Shown piece after piece: positions 1-10,909 of a stretch of 64,000 nucleotides of DNA (its first letter is position 1; each line of letters begins with the position of its first letter). The translations under genes and the position numbers were made by a program. Origin of the DNA: Arabidopsis thaliana (Eukaryota; Streptophyta; Magnoliopsida; Brassicales; Brassicaceae); the NCBI RefSeq assembly GCF_000001735.4, contig NC_003074.8, positions 4,464,101 through 4,528,100 on the forward strand, written 5' to 3'. Under the pieces are notes generated by a model. That model worked only from the letters and a program-made list of their open reading frames with translations. It made no database searches and had not been told where the DNA came from.

Positions 1-856
1 ATACTGTATAACGCGCTCTACAATATTCAATAACATGCTAAATGGGTTCAAATTCAAATAGTGGCCGAGGAAAAAGGACGGAGAAGAAGTCTCCTCAAAA
101 GAAAAAAACAAATCAAAAGTTGAGTATGAACAAAAAAAAGAAAAAGAAATGACTTCCAAGTTACAACGAATAGAAAATTGCTTTTCTTTTCATAAATTTA
201 GTATCAAGTATCGAAATTTGGTTGAAATTACCGACTAAAAATGGAAGTGAGTATGCCTTTAGGTAAGAAATTTCCCATAAATTTTTATTGGTAAAGCACT
301 AAAGCATATAAACCAAAACCCAAATAATTAAGTGATTAATAGGCAAATATGCATAAAGTATAATCAAACATGAAGTTATTATCACCAATTGCGTAAATTC
401 GTAATTACTTGTGTACCACTATGCACATGCGGATTGCTTATACATAGTTTATATTATAAGCTTTATTTAGTGTAATATTTTTGAAATTTAGTTCATTCGT
501 TGTCAATCATAAGAAAATTAATAATACTTTTGCCCACCATTAAGAAATCTTATATTATCAAGATTATCCCCTCCAAAATCAAGTAATTCAAACTTGAAAT
601 TATTTTCTAACATAGAAGATTTTTTTTCTTAAATAGCACACGCTTTTACTTCTATAAATACAAGCAAATGTTATCTTTTCTTTCTCTTTTTTCACACTCA
701 TGATCACATCTATATATAAACTTGCTATATATAGCACACATCCTCATCTATATATATACACTCCCATTTTAACCTGAACTAAAAACAAGAAAGAAACATA
801 TTACACGAGAAAATTAGAGAAACAACCAAGTAAATAAAATAATTAGGTAACCAAAC
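1..856. other. Intergenic DNA and upstream region of first dirigent gene
   Basis: AT-rich spacer with no supported gene. The last ~150 bases hold TATA-like runs (about 708-735 and 750-760) followed by an A-rich leader, which fits the promoter and 5' UTR of the dirigent gene starting at 857. Confidence 0.6.
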
Positions 857-1412
857 ATGCCAAACCTCATCCTCATCCTCGCCGCTCAAATCCTCCTCTT
901 TACCACCGTTGCCTCCGTTGGAGATTTTGCTAAAGAAATGAACCCGAAAAGGTTCCACAAGAAGGAGAAACTCACCCATCTCCGAGTCTATTGGCACGAC
1001 ATCTTAAGCGGTCAAAACCCTAGCTACTGCCATCATGATTCAGAAGGCGGTTTCAAACTCCTCAACCTCCTTCGGATCAATCACAATGACGGACAACGCA
1101 CTAACATCTGATGTGCCCGTTAACTCGACTGTGGTAGGCCAGTCCCAAGGTTTTTACGCTGGAGCGGCCCAACGTGAGCTAGGCTTCTTGATGGCGATGA
1201 ATTTCGCTTTCAAAACAGGGAAGTACAATGGGAGTACGATCACAATTCTTGGCCGGAACACGGTGTTCTCGAAGGTTAGGGAAATGACGGTGGTCGGAGG
1301 AAGTGGAATCTTCCGGTTAGCTAGAGGTTATGTCGAGGCTAGGACTAAGTGGTTCGATCCTAAGACAGGAGACGCCACTGTTGAATACAATTGTTATGTC
1401 TTGCATTACTGA
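857..1412 (+). CDS. DIR22: Dirigent protein gene, reading frame broken
   Basis: Dirigent proteins are secreted, disulfide-linked beta-barrels that steer the stereochemistry of phenoxy-radical coupling in lignan and lignin formation. The first part (857 to about 1024) encodes a hydrophobic signal peptide ([15 protein letters not shown]) and the start of the domain ([14 protein letters not shown]). The rest of the domain, from [10 protein letters not shown] to the family ending [10 protein letters not shown], lies in another frame (1035-1412). Comparison with the tandem paralogue at 2990 shows 9 bases here where the paralogue has 5, between CCTAGCT and ATGAT (about 1025-1034), a net +4 that breaks the frame. 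If translation began at 1035 the product would be 125 residues without signal peptide or first strands, probably not functional as a secreted dirigent. I believe this is At3g13660; the symbol is from memory. Confidence 0.75.
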
Positions 1413-2989
1413 TATAAGAGAAATAGATATGTCCTCTGTGTAATGTTAACTTGATTTAAATGCATAAGAGAGACATTAATACTTAATAATACCTTAATTG
1501 GGTGTTCTTTTGTTGGTGAGACTATTCGTTCAGAGAATTGTTTTGTCTTTTGATAAACTTGTATAACAACGTAGTTTAATTACAAGGATCTCTGATGGAT
1601 TAACGATGAATTAGCCCATTCACTTACTAACCAAAGCTTGGAACATATATTTGTTTAGTTTATTATTCACTTGCTAATATGATGTAGTTAGTCCTAATAC
1701 AAAATAATATTATCTGATCAAAATATGAGGAAGTTTAGTTGCATTGCTGTTTATTATTTACGTCTTATACAGTTATACGTTACCTAATTCACTCTATAAT
1801 TAACACATGCTCATCATGCAGTACTTCGTTTTAGTAGGCAAAGACTTACATACCCACCAGCCACCATTATTTATTGTACTGGTAATGTGATGCATTATTT
1901 TGCTTTTCAGGATTTGATTTTTGTAAAAGCATGTAAGGTACACATATGTCGACACCCCACTCATGTGATTTTTTAAAAAGCATGTAAGTTCCATTCTTTG
2001 TAATGATCTAGAACGTCATTTGTATAAAAGCGTCAAGTGTTTCCTATGAAGTTCACAATCAGATTTATATTCCCCTCCGGATATTATCTTCAAGGGCATA
2101 GATCGAGAAACAAGAAACATCATCACGGGAAGACCAAAGTGCAAACGATTCCACAACTTGATGAAGTAATGGATACGATGAAACTATTTTATCCAAGTTC
2201 CTAATTGTATTATCTCTTTGTTCTATTTTTTTTTGCCAAGGATTCAAATCCAAAGGTTCCTACTATGTAAAGCCACACTTTTTTCATTTATAATGATATT
2301 GACATTCATAGCAAAAAGAAAAAGTCAAATATTTTGTGTAAGAAAAAAAACATATTGATCTCCCAATTCACCACTTGCATCCTTCCACGTTGATAAGAGT
2401 CAACCAAACTCCATTAAACAAAGAAAGCTTACGACTAATTGACGAGAGTTGATGGCCTAGTGATCTTTAAAACTTCGATAACTGAGACTACGATGGAGTA
2501 GATTGTAATCTATAGTGTGCTACACTTCAACCACAATACTAATGAGTAACGTAGATATAACCTAGCGTACGTAGTTTCATTTGCATACCTTTAAAATTTC
2601 TAATCTTGAAATGAAATGAAACCGCTATCAAGAAAGAAAGAAAAACTAACTTGATCGAACTATAGAAATTCTCAATATATAGCATCCTATAAAATCCTTG
2701 GAATAATACTTTCGAAAAAGTACTGGTATCCACTATCAAACTATGCAGAGTACGAACTAATAATATACATCGATTGGTCTTTATCACACGTTTATAAAAA
2801 AAAAGAATCCAACAAATCCCAATATTGTGTGTTTTAACTGATCACAACTCACAATATCCAATGGATCAATCATATTTTATGGAGAAATCTCAAAAGAAAA
2901 CGTGCCTTATTTCATCTCTATTTATACACACACAAAACACTCGTTTATTTATAGCACAAACCTTCATCTAGAGACACAAAAACCACAAC
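1413..2989. other. Spacer between the two dirigent genes
   Basis: No gene is supported. The span holds the 3' UTR of the upstream gene, a possible LINE-like 3' tail (about 2225-2330, listed separately) and, at the right end, the promoter of the second dirigent gene (TATTTATA near 2919 and 2945, leader from about 2950). Confidence 0.5.
2225..2330 (+). mobile_element. Possible LINE-like 3' tail
   Basis: A T-run followed by TGCCAA, then AATGATATTGACATTCATAG ending in an A-rich tail resembles the 3' ends of Arabidopsis non-LTR retroelements. A related segment lies at 33598-33692. No coding remnant was recognised, so this rests only on similarity between the two segments and general memory of such tails. 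Confidence 0.25.
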
Positions 2990-3550
2990 ATGACTAACCT
3001 CATCCTTATCTTCGCCGCACAAATCCTCCTTTTCTATGCCGTTGCTTCCGTCGGAGATGAATTGGGAAGAACCATGAACGGGAAACACCTTGGCCCTTAC
3101 AAAAAGGAGAAACTCACTCATCTCCGAGTCTATTGGCACAACTCTGTAAACGGTAGAAACCCTAGCTCCGTGATGATCCAACAGCCGGTCTTGAACTCTT
3201 CCTTATCCGGATCGATCACCATGATGGACGATCCACTAACATTCGATGTGCCAAGGAATGCGACTGTGGTGGGCCAAGCCCAAGGGATGTACGTAGCAGC
3301 GGCCCAAGGAGAGATAGGCTTCTTGATGGTGATGAACTTTGCTTTCACTACGGGGAAGTACAATGGGAGTACGATAACGATTCTTGGGCGGAACGTGGTG
3401 ATGTCGAAGGTTAGGGAAATGCCGGTGGTCGGAGGTAGTGGAATCTTTCGATTTGCTAGAGGTTATGTCGAGGCTCGCACCAAGTCGTTTGATCTCAAGG
3501 CCGGTGTTGCCAATCTACATATACATTTTTGCAGCCATTTTAACAAATAA
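2990..3550 (+). CDS. Dirigent-like protein with replaced C-terminus
   Basis: This open frame of 186 residues encodes a dirigent-family protein: signal peptide ([20 protein letters not shown]), then the domain with [54 protein letters not shown] and VEARTKSFD. Homology to the first copy runs to about residue 172 (FDLKAG). The last 14 residues are unrelated to the family because an ~850 bp segment interrupts the gene at 3507; the displaced family ending lies at 4366-4398. The intact domain up to the last strand could still be secreted, but loss of the final strand of the beta-barrel makes activity doubtful. I think this is At3g13662. The promoter has TATTTATA boxes at about 2919 and 2945. Confidence 0.8.
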   Translation: MTNLILIFAAQILLFYAVASVGDELGRTMNGKHLGPYKKEKLTHLRVYWHNSVNGRNPSSVMIQQPVLNSSLSGSITMMDDPLTFDVPRNATVVGQAQGMYVAAAQGEIGFLMVMNFAFTTGKYNGSTITILGRNVVMSKVREMPVVGGSGIFRFARGYVEARTKSFDLKAGVANLHIHFCSHFNK

Positions 3551-4357
3551 ATCTTAGAGTTGAACTTATTTACAACCCAATGCCATTAGCATTAAATTTT
3601 TTTTTCAAAATAATTAATTTTACATTAAATTCTTAATTTAAATTGTCAATCACATTATCAATCAAATTTAATCCAAACAAACTGCACATCAATCCTTTAA
3701 AATTAGCATAAAAGTATTTTGTTAACAATATTTTAAAACAAAGTTTTTTGTTTAAATAAATATTGTTCTTACTAAACGTTTTTTGTTTAAATAAACAAAT
3801 CATGTATTTGAACTTATTTACAATGTCATGCTACTGACATTAATTATTCAGGCATGAAAATATTTAATTAAAGATTTAAATCTTCTAAATTCTTGCTTTT
3901 AGAATTATTATATCATTACCTAAAAGGCAAAAAATATTAATTTTTTAATTATTATTATTTATATATTTAAAATTCATAAAACACTATTAATATTTAAATT
4001 TATAAAAAGTTTAATATATCAAAAAAATTAACATCATTATATAATATATAGAGTTTAAAAAATCTCAAAAAAAAAATCGTCATATTTTGTGATTCAAAAT
4101 TTTAAGAATGAACATATATTAACTAATTGGCGAAAAATGTATGGATTCAACGTCCCGCAACGAATAAAATATTTTGACAATGATTCATAAATATATTATA
4201 AATAAGATCAACATTAATAAAATAAATAAATTTTTTTTGTGGACGGGTTTGGCGGGACGAGTTTGACAGGATGTTACTTAGTAACAATTGTAAACTATAA
4301 AATAATTTACAAATTTTTACATATATTAATTTTAAAAAATGAATTGTCTCCGCGGTG
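3507..4357. mobile_element. AT-rich insertion splitting the dirigent gene, 5-bp direct repeats
   Basis: The segment between CGGTG at 3502-3506 and CGGTG at 4353-4357 separates the dirigent body from its last codons. Without it and one repeat copy, the reading frame runs straight into the family C-terminus, so the repeats look like a target-site duplication. The insert is very AT-rich, has no long ORF and no terminal inverted repeats that I can see. It carries an internal direct repeat (TTGAACTTATTTACAA at about 3561 and 3809) and a GC-richer patch near 4240-4272. The family is not recognised. Confidence 0.6.
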
Positions 4358-4365
4358 AATCTAGT

Positions 4366-4398
4366 GTTGAATATAATTGTTATATTCTGCATTACTGA
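4366..4398 (+). pseudogene. Orphan C-terminal codons of the second dirigent gene
   Basis: These bases encode VEYNCYILHY and a stop, matching the C-terminus of the first dirigent copy ([10 protein letters not shown]). The four codons before them (GGT GAA TCT AGT, from 4355) continue the frame. They are separated from the rest of the gene by the insertion at 3507-4357. Confidence 0.8.
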
Positions 4399-5254
4399 AA
4401 TAATTAAGTTTGGAATATTGTTCATTTGATTTCATTACTTATTTGTTTTTATGTCTCGTTTTGTTATGAGAGTGTTATTGTCTTTTCCCAAGTTAAATAA
4501 TGTATTTTATCTTGTAATGGTTTGATTTTATTCATCTAAAAAATAAATAAATAAGTAGTTGTTTATATATACATTAAACATACATTTTTTGGTCAAATTA
4601 AGTGGCACAAAGGCTCTACTCCGCGTTAATTTGGAAAATCATCAACTGATTAGCGAATAAATTATTTGAAATTTTGATAGAAAATAAATGTTCAAATAAA
4701 TATAATGATTAGTTAGCCCAATCACGAGCTAATCAAACCTTAAAAAAAAAACACCAAATCAAACCTATTTATTGTCTAAAACCAATTTTGATATTACACG
4801 GAGAAATTAAATAATACATTTAGCTACTTTTTTGTTTGAAATAGAAAAGACATTCAAAATAGTAAACATATAAAACCATTGTAAGAAAAGAAATCAAATT
4901 TTTTATTTCTTAACAAAAACGTGAAACGTTTGTTTCCAAATTAGTCGCAAGTCACGGACCGTGTGACGCAAAAAAAGTCCATTCACATCATTATTACATA
5001 ATTTTTGTCATAAGGAAAATTAATTTGATTTTTCCAAATTTTTTTGGTTCTTCCTCTTCAGAATATCTGACGTGGCATAAATATCGCCTTTTTCACATCG
5101 CCTGTCTTCTTTTCTCTCTCCATTTTGGGAACTTTCATCCATAAACTTCTATTTTTCTCATCGCAAACTTGAACCGTCGTAACCCTAAATCGCCATCTTC
5201 ATCATCGGCAAATCGAATCTCCGATTATATATCAAATAGCTTACCAAATCCGAC
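4399..5254. other. Spacer and upstream region of MLK4
   Basis: AT-rich spacer. The last ~150 bases become CT-rich (about 5095-5170), typical of a plant 5' UTR, followed by the uORF region of the kinase gene. Confidence 0.5.
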
Positions 5255-5385
5255 ATGACCCAGGCCCTCGTTTTCGGAGGACTATAATGATCGGACTCTT
5301 CGTGTCCCGTCTCGATTGCATGGGGTTTGAGCTATGCCGGAGCTTCGCCGTGGAGTCCGCCGTGGCCGTGTTACTGATGCTGTAG
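5255..5385 (+). promoter_or_regulatory. Two uORFs in the MLK4 leader, one overlapping the start codon
   Basis: A 10-codon uORF (MTQALVFGGL) spans 5255-5287. Its stop overlaps the ATG of a second uORF (TAATG at 5285-5289). The second uORF runs 33 codons in another frame to 5385, past the main ATG at 5334. Overlapping uORFs usually lower initiation at the main ATG. This assumes the leader is unspliced and starts upstream of 5255. Confidence 0.5.
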
Positions 5386-8300
5386 CTCCCAATCAGCTTC
5401 CGCAAACACCTACAGAAAAGAAACCGAAGAAGAGTACCGTTAAAGCTCCAAAACCGGTTGCCGGCGGAGTTACAGGAGTTGCAGAGAGGCCGAGGACTAG
5501 ATTAGCGGCGAGGAAATTAAAGGAGGAAGATAAAGAGATACCTCAGGAGATTCCGGTTGTTGTGCCGTCTAAGGATAGCGATATCGATAAAAACAAGGGT
5601 AAAGAGGTAGTCGTTGAAGAAGAGAAGAAAGATATGGCTATTGGTAATGATAGTGGTGGCTCTAACAAGGCGGCTGCTCAGGAAGAAGAAGGAAATACTG
5701 CTCCTTTCCCTGAGAGGGTATAATTGATTTGCATAGTTTTTGTGTTGTTTGGGGTTATTGAACTTTTCATTGTAGGCTTGCTTATCATCTTTCTATGGTA
5801 ATGACTAACGATTCCGTATCAGGTTCAAGTTGGAGGATCACCACTATATAAAGTTGAGAGAAAGCTGGGGAAGGGTGGTTTTGGACAAGTATTTGTCGGA
5901 CGTCGTATTAGTGGCGGTAATGATCGTAGTGCAGGAGCTAGCATCTTGGAGGTAATATAACTCAGTCTGCGTTTACTGCTGTGGAGGATTGTCACCATAA
6001 ATATCATTCTATTAGCTTAGTTATGCTTACAGTGTCTCACATCTTCACTTTCTTATATAGGTTGCTCTAAAGTTTGAGCATAGGAGCAGCAAGGGTTGCA
6101 ACTATGGTCCTCCACATGAGTGGCAGGTTTACAAGTGGGTGTTTCGATTCTCCTGTCTTTCTTTCAATGTTTCTTAAATTCATTTACCTGGATTGTAGGT
6201 GCTTCCTTGACTTGAAATGTGAAATTGACATTTTACTTTTATTGTGAACAGCACCTTGGGTGGTAGCCATGGAGTCCCTAGAGTACATTTCAAAGGCAGG
6301 CAAGGAGACTATTATGTCATGGTACTGGATTCCCCCTTTCTCCTATTTCTGTTTTTTTCTCCTGTCTGTATCATTGAAGTTAGATCCTCTCTTCTTTGTT
6401 TTGGCCTCAGGTTATGGACATGCTTGGGCCTAGCTTATGGGATTTATGGAATACTTCAGGGCAAGCGTGAGTCTCCATTACACATCCTTGGGGAGCTCTT
6501 GTCTCTTTTTCAATTAGCGTTGTTTCCATACATGAGTATCCTAAGTTAATTTGGATTCTTTTGGAATTGTGACTTGAAATGTGGTGTTACTCCCTGTTTT
6601 TAAAAAAATACATAAGTCCATACTGAGTAACATTTTGCTTTTAAAAAATCGACTTCCCTAACAATTCTTCTCCCCCTTTTTGCTTTGCAGAATGTCCTCG
6701 GAAATGGTAGCTTGCATTGCGGTTGAATCACTTTCCATCCTTGAAAAGATGCATGCAAAAGGGTTTGTAATTGAACTTTATTTTTGTTTTTGTATTTAAT
6801 TAGGTTGTCCGAGGTTTCTTCTGATATCCTGTTTGGAGTCTCGGCACCTCTAAGTTCTTATGTTTTCTCTCTATTAACTAGCCTAACAGGTCATGTTTTA
6901 CTTCGGTTTCAGTTATGTGCATGGGGATGTTAAGCCAGAAAATTTCTTACTCGGCCAGCCTTCAACGTCTCAAGAGAAAAAACTGTTTCTTGTTGATTTG
7001 GGACTAGGTTGATTTCATTCTCTTTGTTATTCTTGCTAGGTTCTTCTTTACCTTTCTCATTTTTCAACCAACTTTTCAGCTACAAAGTGGAGAGAAGGTG
7101 GTAGCGGACAACATGTTGAATATGATCAACGTCCTGATATGTTTAGGTAATATATTTTCTACTGTTACCTAATATAATTTGTTTTATACTCGCTCTTACC
7201 TTTTGTTGAATCTCTCTCTTCTTAATTTTTATAGAGGGACAGTTAGATACGCAAGTGCACATGCTCATTTAGGGAGAACTGCTAGCAGAAGGGATGATCT
7301 GGAATCATTAGCATATACACTGATCTTTCTTCACCGAGGTAGATTGCCATGGCAAGGATATCAGGTACTGCAGACCTATCATTTTGTTTTGTAGAATCAT
7401 GTTGTTGCATGATTCTTTCTCTGCTAATCCTGTCTCTTACTCAATTTTCAGGGAGATAACAAGTCATTCCTTGTTTGCAAAAAGAAGATGGCAACATCGC
7501 CGGATATGCTTTGTTGTTTTTGTCCCCCTCCTTTCAAACAATTTCTTGAGATCGTGGTAAATATGAAATTTGATGAAGAACCCAACTATGGAAAGTTAGT
7601 ATCTCTGTTTCAAGACCTCTTGGGCGAAAATCCGGCAATTAGGCCTATAAACACAGAGGGTGCTCAAAAGGTGACATTTTCATGCTGTATATCTTTCCCT
7701 TTCGTTCCTATTTGGATATCTAGGAGTTGTTGTTTAACATCTTGTAATTGTTTTCTTTTGTGCTAGATCATATTCCAAGTTGGCCAGAAGCGAGGTAGGT
7801 TGAGCATTGGGGAGGAAGAAGAAGATGCCCCTAGGAAAAAGGTCCGTCTAGGAGTCCCTGCAACGCAATGGATATCGATTTACAATGCCAGGCAACCAAT
7901 GAAGCAGAGGTAAAAAAATTCATGGTTAATTATTTATACAGTCAGTTAACTGCTGGGACTGCGTTTGTGTCTCATTTTTTCTCTTGGTTATATTATAATC
8001 TTGGATTTTTGGCCTTAATGTGTCTAAAACTATTTTTGGACTCACAATTTATGTGTTTAACCAGGTATCATTATAATGTGGCTGATATAAGACTGGCACA
8101 GCATATTGAGAGAGGTATTGCAGATGGTTTGTTGATAAGCTGTGTATCATCATGTTCGAATCTCTGGGCATTGATAATGGATGCTGGAACTGGCTTCACG
8201 CACCAAGTCTATGAACTCTCTCCTGTATTCTTGCACAAGGTTGTCTGATGTTTCTCTGTTAGTTATTTTTATATCTGTGTTCTGTCAAGATGATCTTACC

Positions 8301-9134
8301 TGAGAGTGAATTCTGTTTTGAATCAGGAATGGATTATGGAGCAGTGGGAGAAGAACTACTACATTAGTTCTATTGCTGGTGCAAGCAATGGAAGCTCCTT
8401 AGTTGTCATGTCAAAAGGTATCTACACTTTTCATGAATACTTTTGAACACTTTCGTCATTATGGTATTTTACTAGTCTCTGAATTTGTGGCTTATTCTAT
8501 GTTTGGTTTTCAAATGAATTATGAAGGTACGCAGTATACACAGCAGTCTTACAAAGTAAGCGATTCATTCCCGTTCAAGTGGATAAACAAGAAATGGAGA
8601 GAAGGCTTCCATGTAACCTCAATGGCAACAGCTGGAAATCGATGGGGTGTTGTTATGTCCCGCAATTCTGGCTACAGTGAACAGGTTAGACTTCACCGAT
8701 ATAGATGAATTTCTTCCGTTTCCTTCAGTTTTGGATCTGTCGCGTTGATTTCTAATTCTCCTGTTTTCGCTTATATCTCCTCTACAGGTTGTGGAACTTG
8801 ATTTTCTGTATCCAAGTGAAGGCATCCACAGGCGTTGGGATGGTGGATTCAGAATCACATCAACAGCAGCCACAACCGATCAAGCTGCTCTCATCCTAAG
8901 CATCCCACGTCGTAGACTTGTTGATGAGACACAAGAGACGTTACGTACCTCTCAATTCCCCAGCACACACGTCAAGGTGAGTAGAGCAGCTATAAAAGAT
9001 TACTAATCAATATCTTGAACTCTTTTTCTCCCTTCCCATGAACAATACCGGAGATGCAATTTTCTGTTGTGCAGGAAAAATGGGGAAAGAATCTCTACCT
9101 TGCATCGTTAAGCTATGGCCGAACTGTATCTTGA
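5334..9134 (+). CDS. MLK4: MUT9-like casein-kinase-1-family protein kinase MLK4
   Basis: Fifteen exons, all GT-AG, give 703 residues: 5334-5717, 5823-5951, 6061-6134, 6252-6321, 6411-6466, 6691-6762, 6913-7007, 7080-7146, 7235-7364, 7452-7670, 7767-7909, 8065-8239, 8327-8417, 8527-8684, 8788-8976 and a last one at 9075-9134 (sixteen with it). The first ~125 residues are basic and acidic low-complexity sequence. The kinase domain follows: glycine loop [14 protein letters not shown], lysine K175 in VALKF, catalytic HGDVKPEN with D267, and DLG (D290) in place of DFG, as in the CK1-like MLK/PPK group. After the kinase come a PRKKVRLG nuclear-localisation-like stretch (about 454-461) and a conserved C-terminal domain. 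The family is known to phosphorylate histones (H2A, H3) and to act with phytochrome and photoperiod regulators in the nucleus. Overlapping uORFs may limit its translation. Confidence 0.95.
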
Positions 9135-9440
9135 GACTTATTAGTAAAAACTGTTGAAGGACGAGAGAAATATGTTTCTAAGTCTCGGCTCCTATTCCTT
9201 ATCCAACCCTATGGCCTCTCAGGCTCTGTTGTGCTTCTTCTTTTTTTTCAGTTGAATTGTGAAGCAAAAATGTGGTGATTGTGTTGTTTATTCCCCCCTT
9301 GTGAAGGGGATTGAGCCATAATCACCAGTTTACCTACACATTTCCCTCGAAATTGCTATATTTAATTTTTAAATCAAGAAAAGATATTTTTGTCACCAAA
9401 TATTCTATAGTTGTCCAATTCTGTAACCTAATTATCGAAT

Positions 9441-10243
9441 TCATATCGAAACAGGCTGTTCTCTCCATACACGACCTGAAACCTTCAACTTCAGCTCCTT
9501 GTCGGTGGTGTTGTTGTCGGTAGAGAAGAACAAAGCCAATTTGCGAGTGATGATTAAGCCATCTTGACTATCACGAACCGTCTTGTGACTGTCACGAATG
9601 CTCCTCGGCACGCCTTGCCATGTCAGCTTTCTGCCATTCCCTCCGACCTGCAAACTATAGCTGAAGCTCATTGCCTCTTCTTCATCTCCCATAAACTGCA
9701 TGAAGGCCATGTACATTGGTGTTTTCCTCAGGTGAAACGCTTCGAAGTACAAGCAGAATTTTCGACCACAACAATCGAGAAGCTGCATCGTTTCAAGTGG
9801 GTTAAAACTTAAAAATTCACAAAGTTGCAGAAACAGAGCAAGATAATCAGTTATATAACTTACTGTTAACATCCAAGTAGCATGATGAAGATGTTTAGGA
9901 TCATGATGAACATATCTGTGACTGAAACTACGCCCATCACTCATTTCAACATTGTGATCATTCCTTAGATGCAGTAGTAGCCTTTGAATATCTCCTGTGA
10001 CATCACACTTGGCTCCTGAGTGTGGACAATTGTACGGTTTCTTCTTAGGGTTTTCGATGTGGTCGTTGGGACACTGCAATAGGATCTGTATATTACTTGT
10101 TGTGTTCTTATTGTAGTAGTATCAATATGATATGATATACATACCTCGTAGATTGCAGAGGATATCTGGTTTGTATGAACCGGAAAATCGAGCAACTCAT
10201 GAACCCGAGATTCCACCTGAAGGTCATTGATTCGAGGTTCCAT
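9441..10243 (-). CDS. SINA2: RING-less SINA/TRAF-like protein (SINA2/SINAT6)
   Basis: Three exons, 10243-10145, 10073-9864 and 9782-9441, encode 216 residues. SINA proteins are E3 ligases with RING, SIAH zinc fingers and a C-terminal TRAF-like substrate-binding domain. Here the TRAF-like part is complete (HHATWMLT, FCLYFEAF, MYMAFMQFMGDEEEA, SYSLQVGGNGRKLTWQG, DSQDGLIITRKLALFF). The RING is degenerate: the family ECPVC appears as DFPVH, and the later RING cysteines and first SIAH finger are missing, so the chain passes from CPNDH directly to KKPYNCPHSGAKC. It should bind SINA partners or substrates without ubiquitin ligase activity. Published work on RING-truncated SINATs describes such a role in autophagy (ATG6 stability) and drought. 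The short 81-nt intron is in frame and lacks stops, so retention would lengthen the protein. Confidence 0.9.
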
Positions 10244-10909
10244 TTCGCAGGAATTAATGAATTCACAAGCCAAGTGATGAAGTGAAAGAGGAGAAAGGTG
10301 TACGTTTGTACATATGTACATACAATCAACCACATAGATACGTTTACGTTGTGTCAAGTTTCAACGTCCAATAATTGGAGACAACGTGGAGTAAATGGTG
10401 GATATAGGAGTTGGTTCCGGAGATTACGTACGTCAAAGAGCTTAATTGTAGGAGAGAAAATAATACAAACAAAAAAACATATAGTAACATGACTTGGGAT
10501 TGAAATTACAAATTAGTCAAGGTTCTTAGTTACACGACACTCTTGAGTTGGAGTTGTCATAGCAAGTATCCAATTGGGTCTTGCAAGTTGTAACCATCCA
10601 AATCAAGATGCCAAGTGGACAAATGTCTCTTAGCCAAATCAAATCATTGCTACTGATTGATCTTTTAGTCACTCATGGTCAAGCTAAAGAAATTGCATGA
10701 GAAAAAAATAAATTTCCAAAGATGAAAGATCTAGCCTGCAACATTACATTGATTACTCTGTTTCTGATTAACTCAAAACCGCAAGATAACAGAATCTAAA
10801 CTACAGGACTTTCGGATGTGAATAAAAGCTAAAAAGAACGATACAATCCGAGCTTCGTTTATGTCTCTATCCTCCTGGAAACTTGTTGTAAGATGAGAAA
10901 AGAAAACTG
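10244..10909. other. SINA2 upstream region and 3' UTR of the NFD6-like gene
   Basis: No gene is supported. The left part would hold the SINA2 promoter; the right part (about 10750-10909) is probably the 3' UTR of the minus-strand small gene that ends at 10910. Confidence 0.5.

Noticed and set aside
3507..3550. Last 14 codons of the second dirigent frame as a genuine C-terminus
   Set aside because: Unlike any dirigent ending, and the family ending is found displaced at 4366-4398.
10108..10335. Small frames upstream of and over SINA2 exon 1
   Set aside because: They read through the first intron; splicing to the 10073 acceptor explains the conserved protein.
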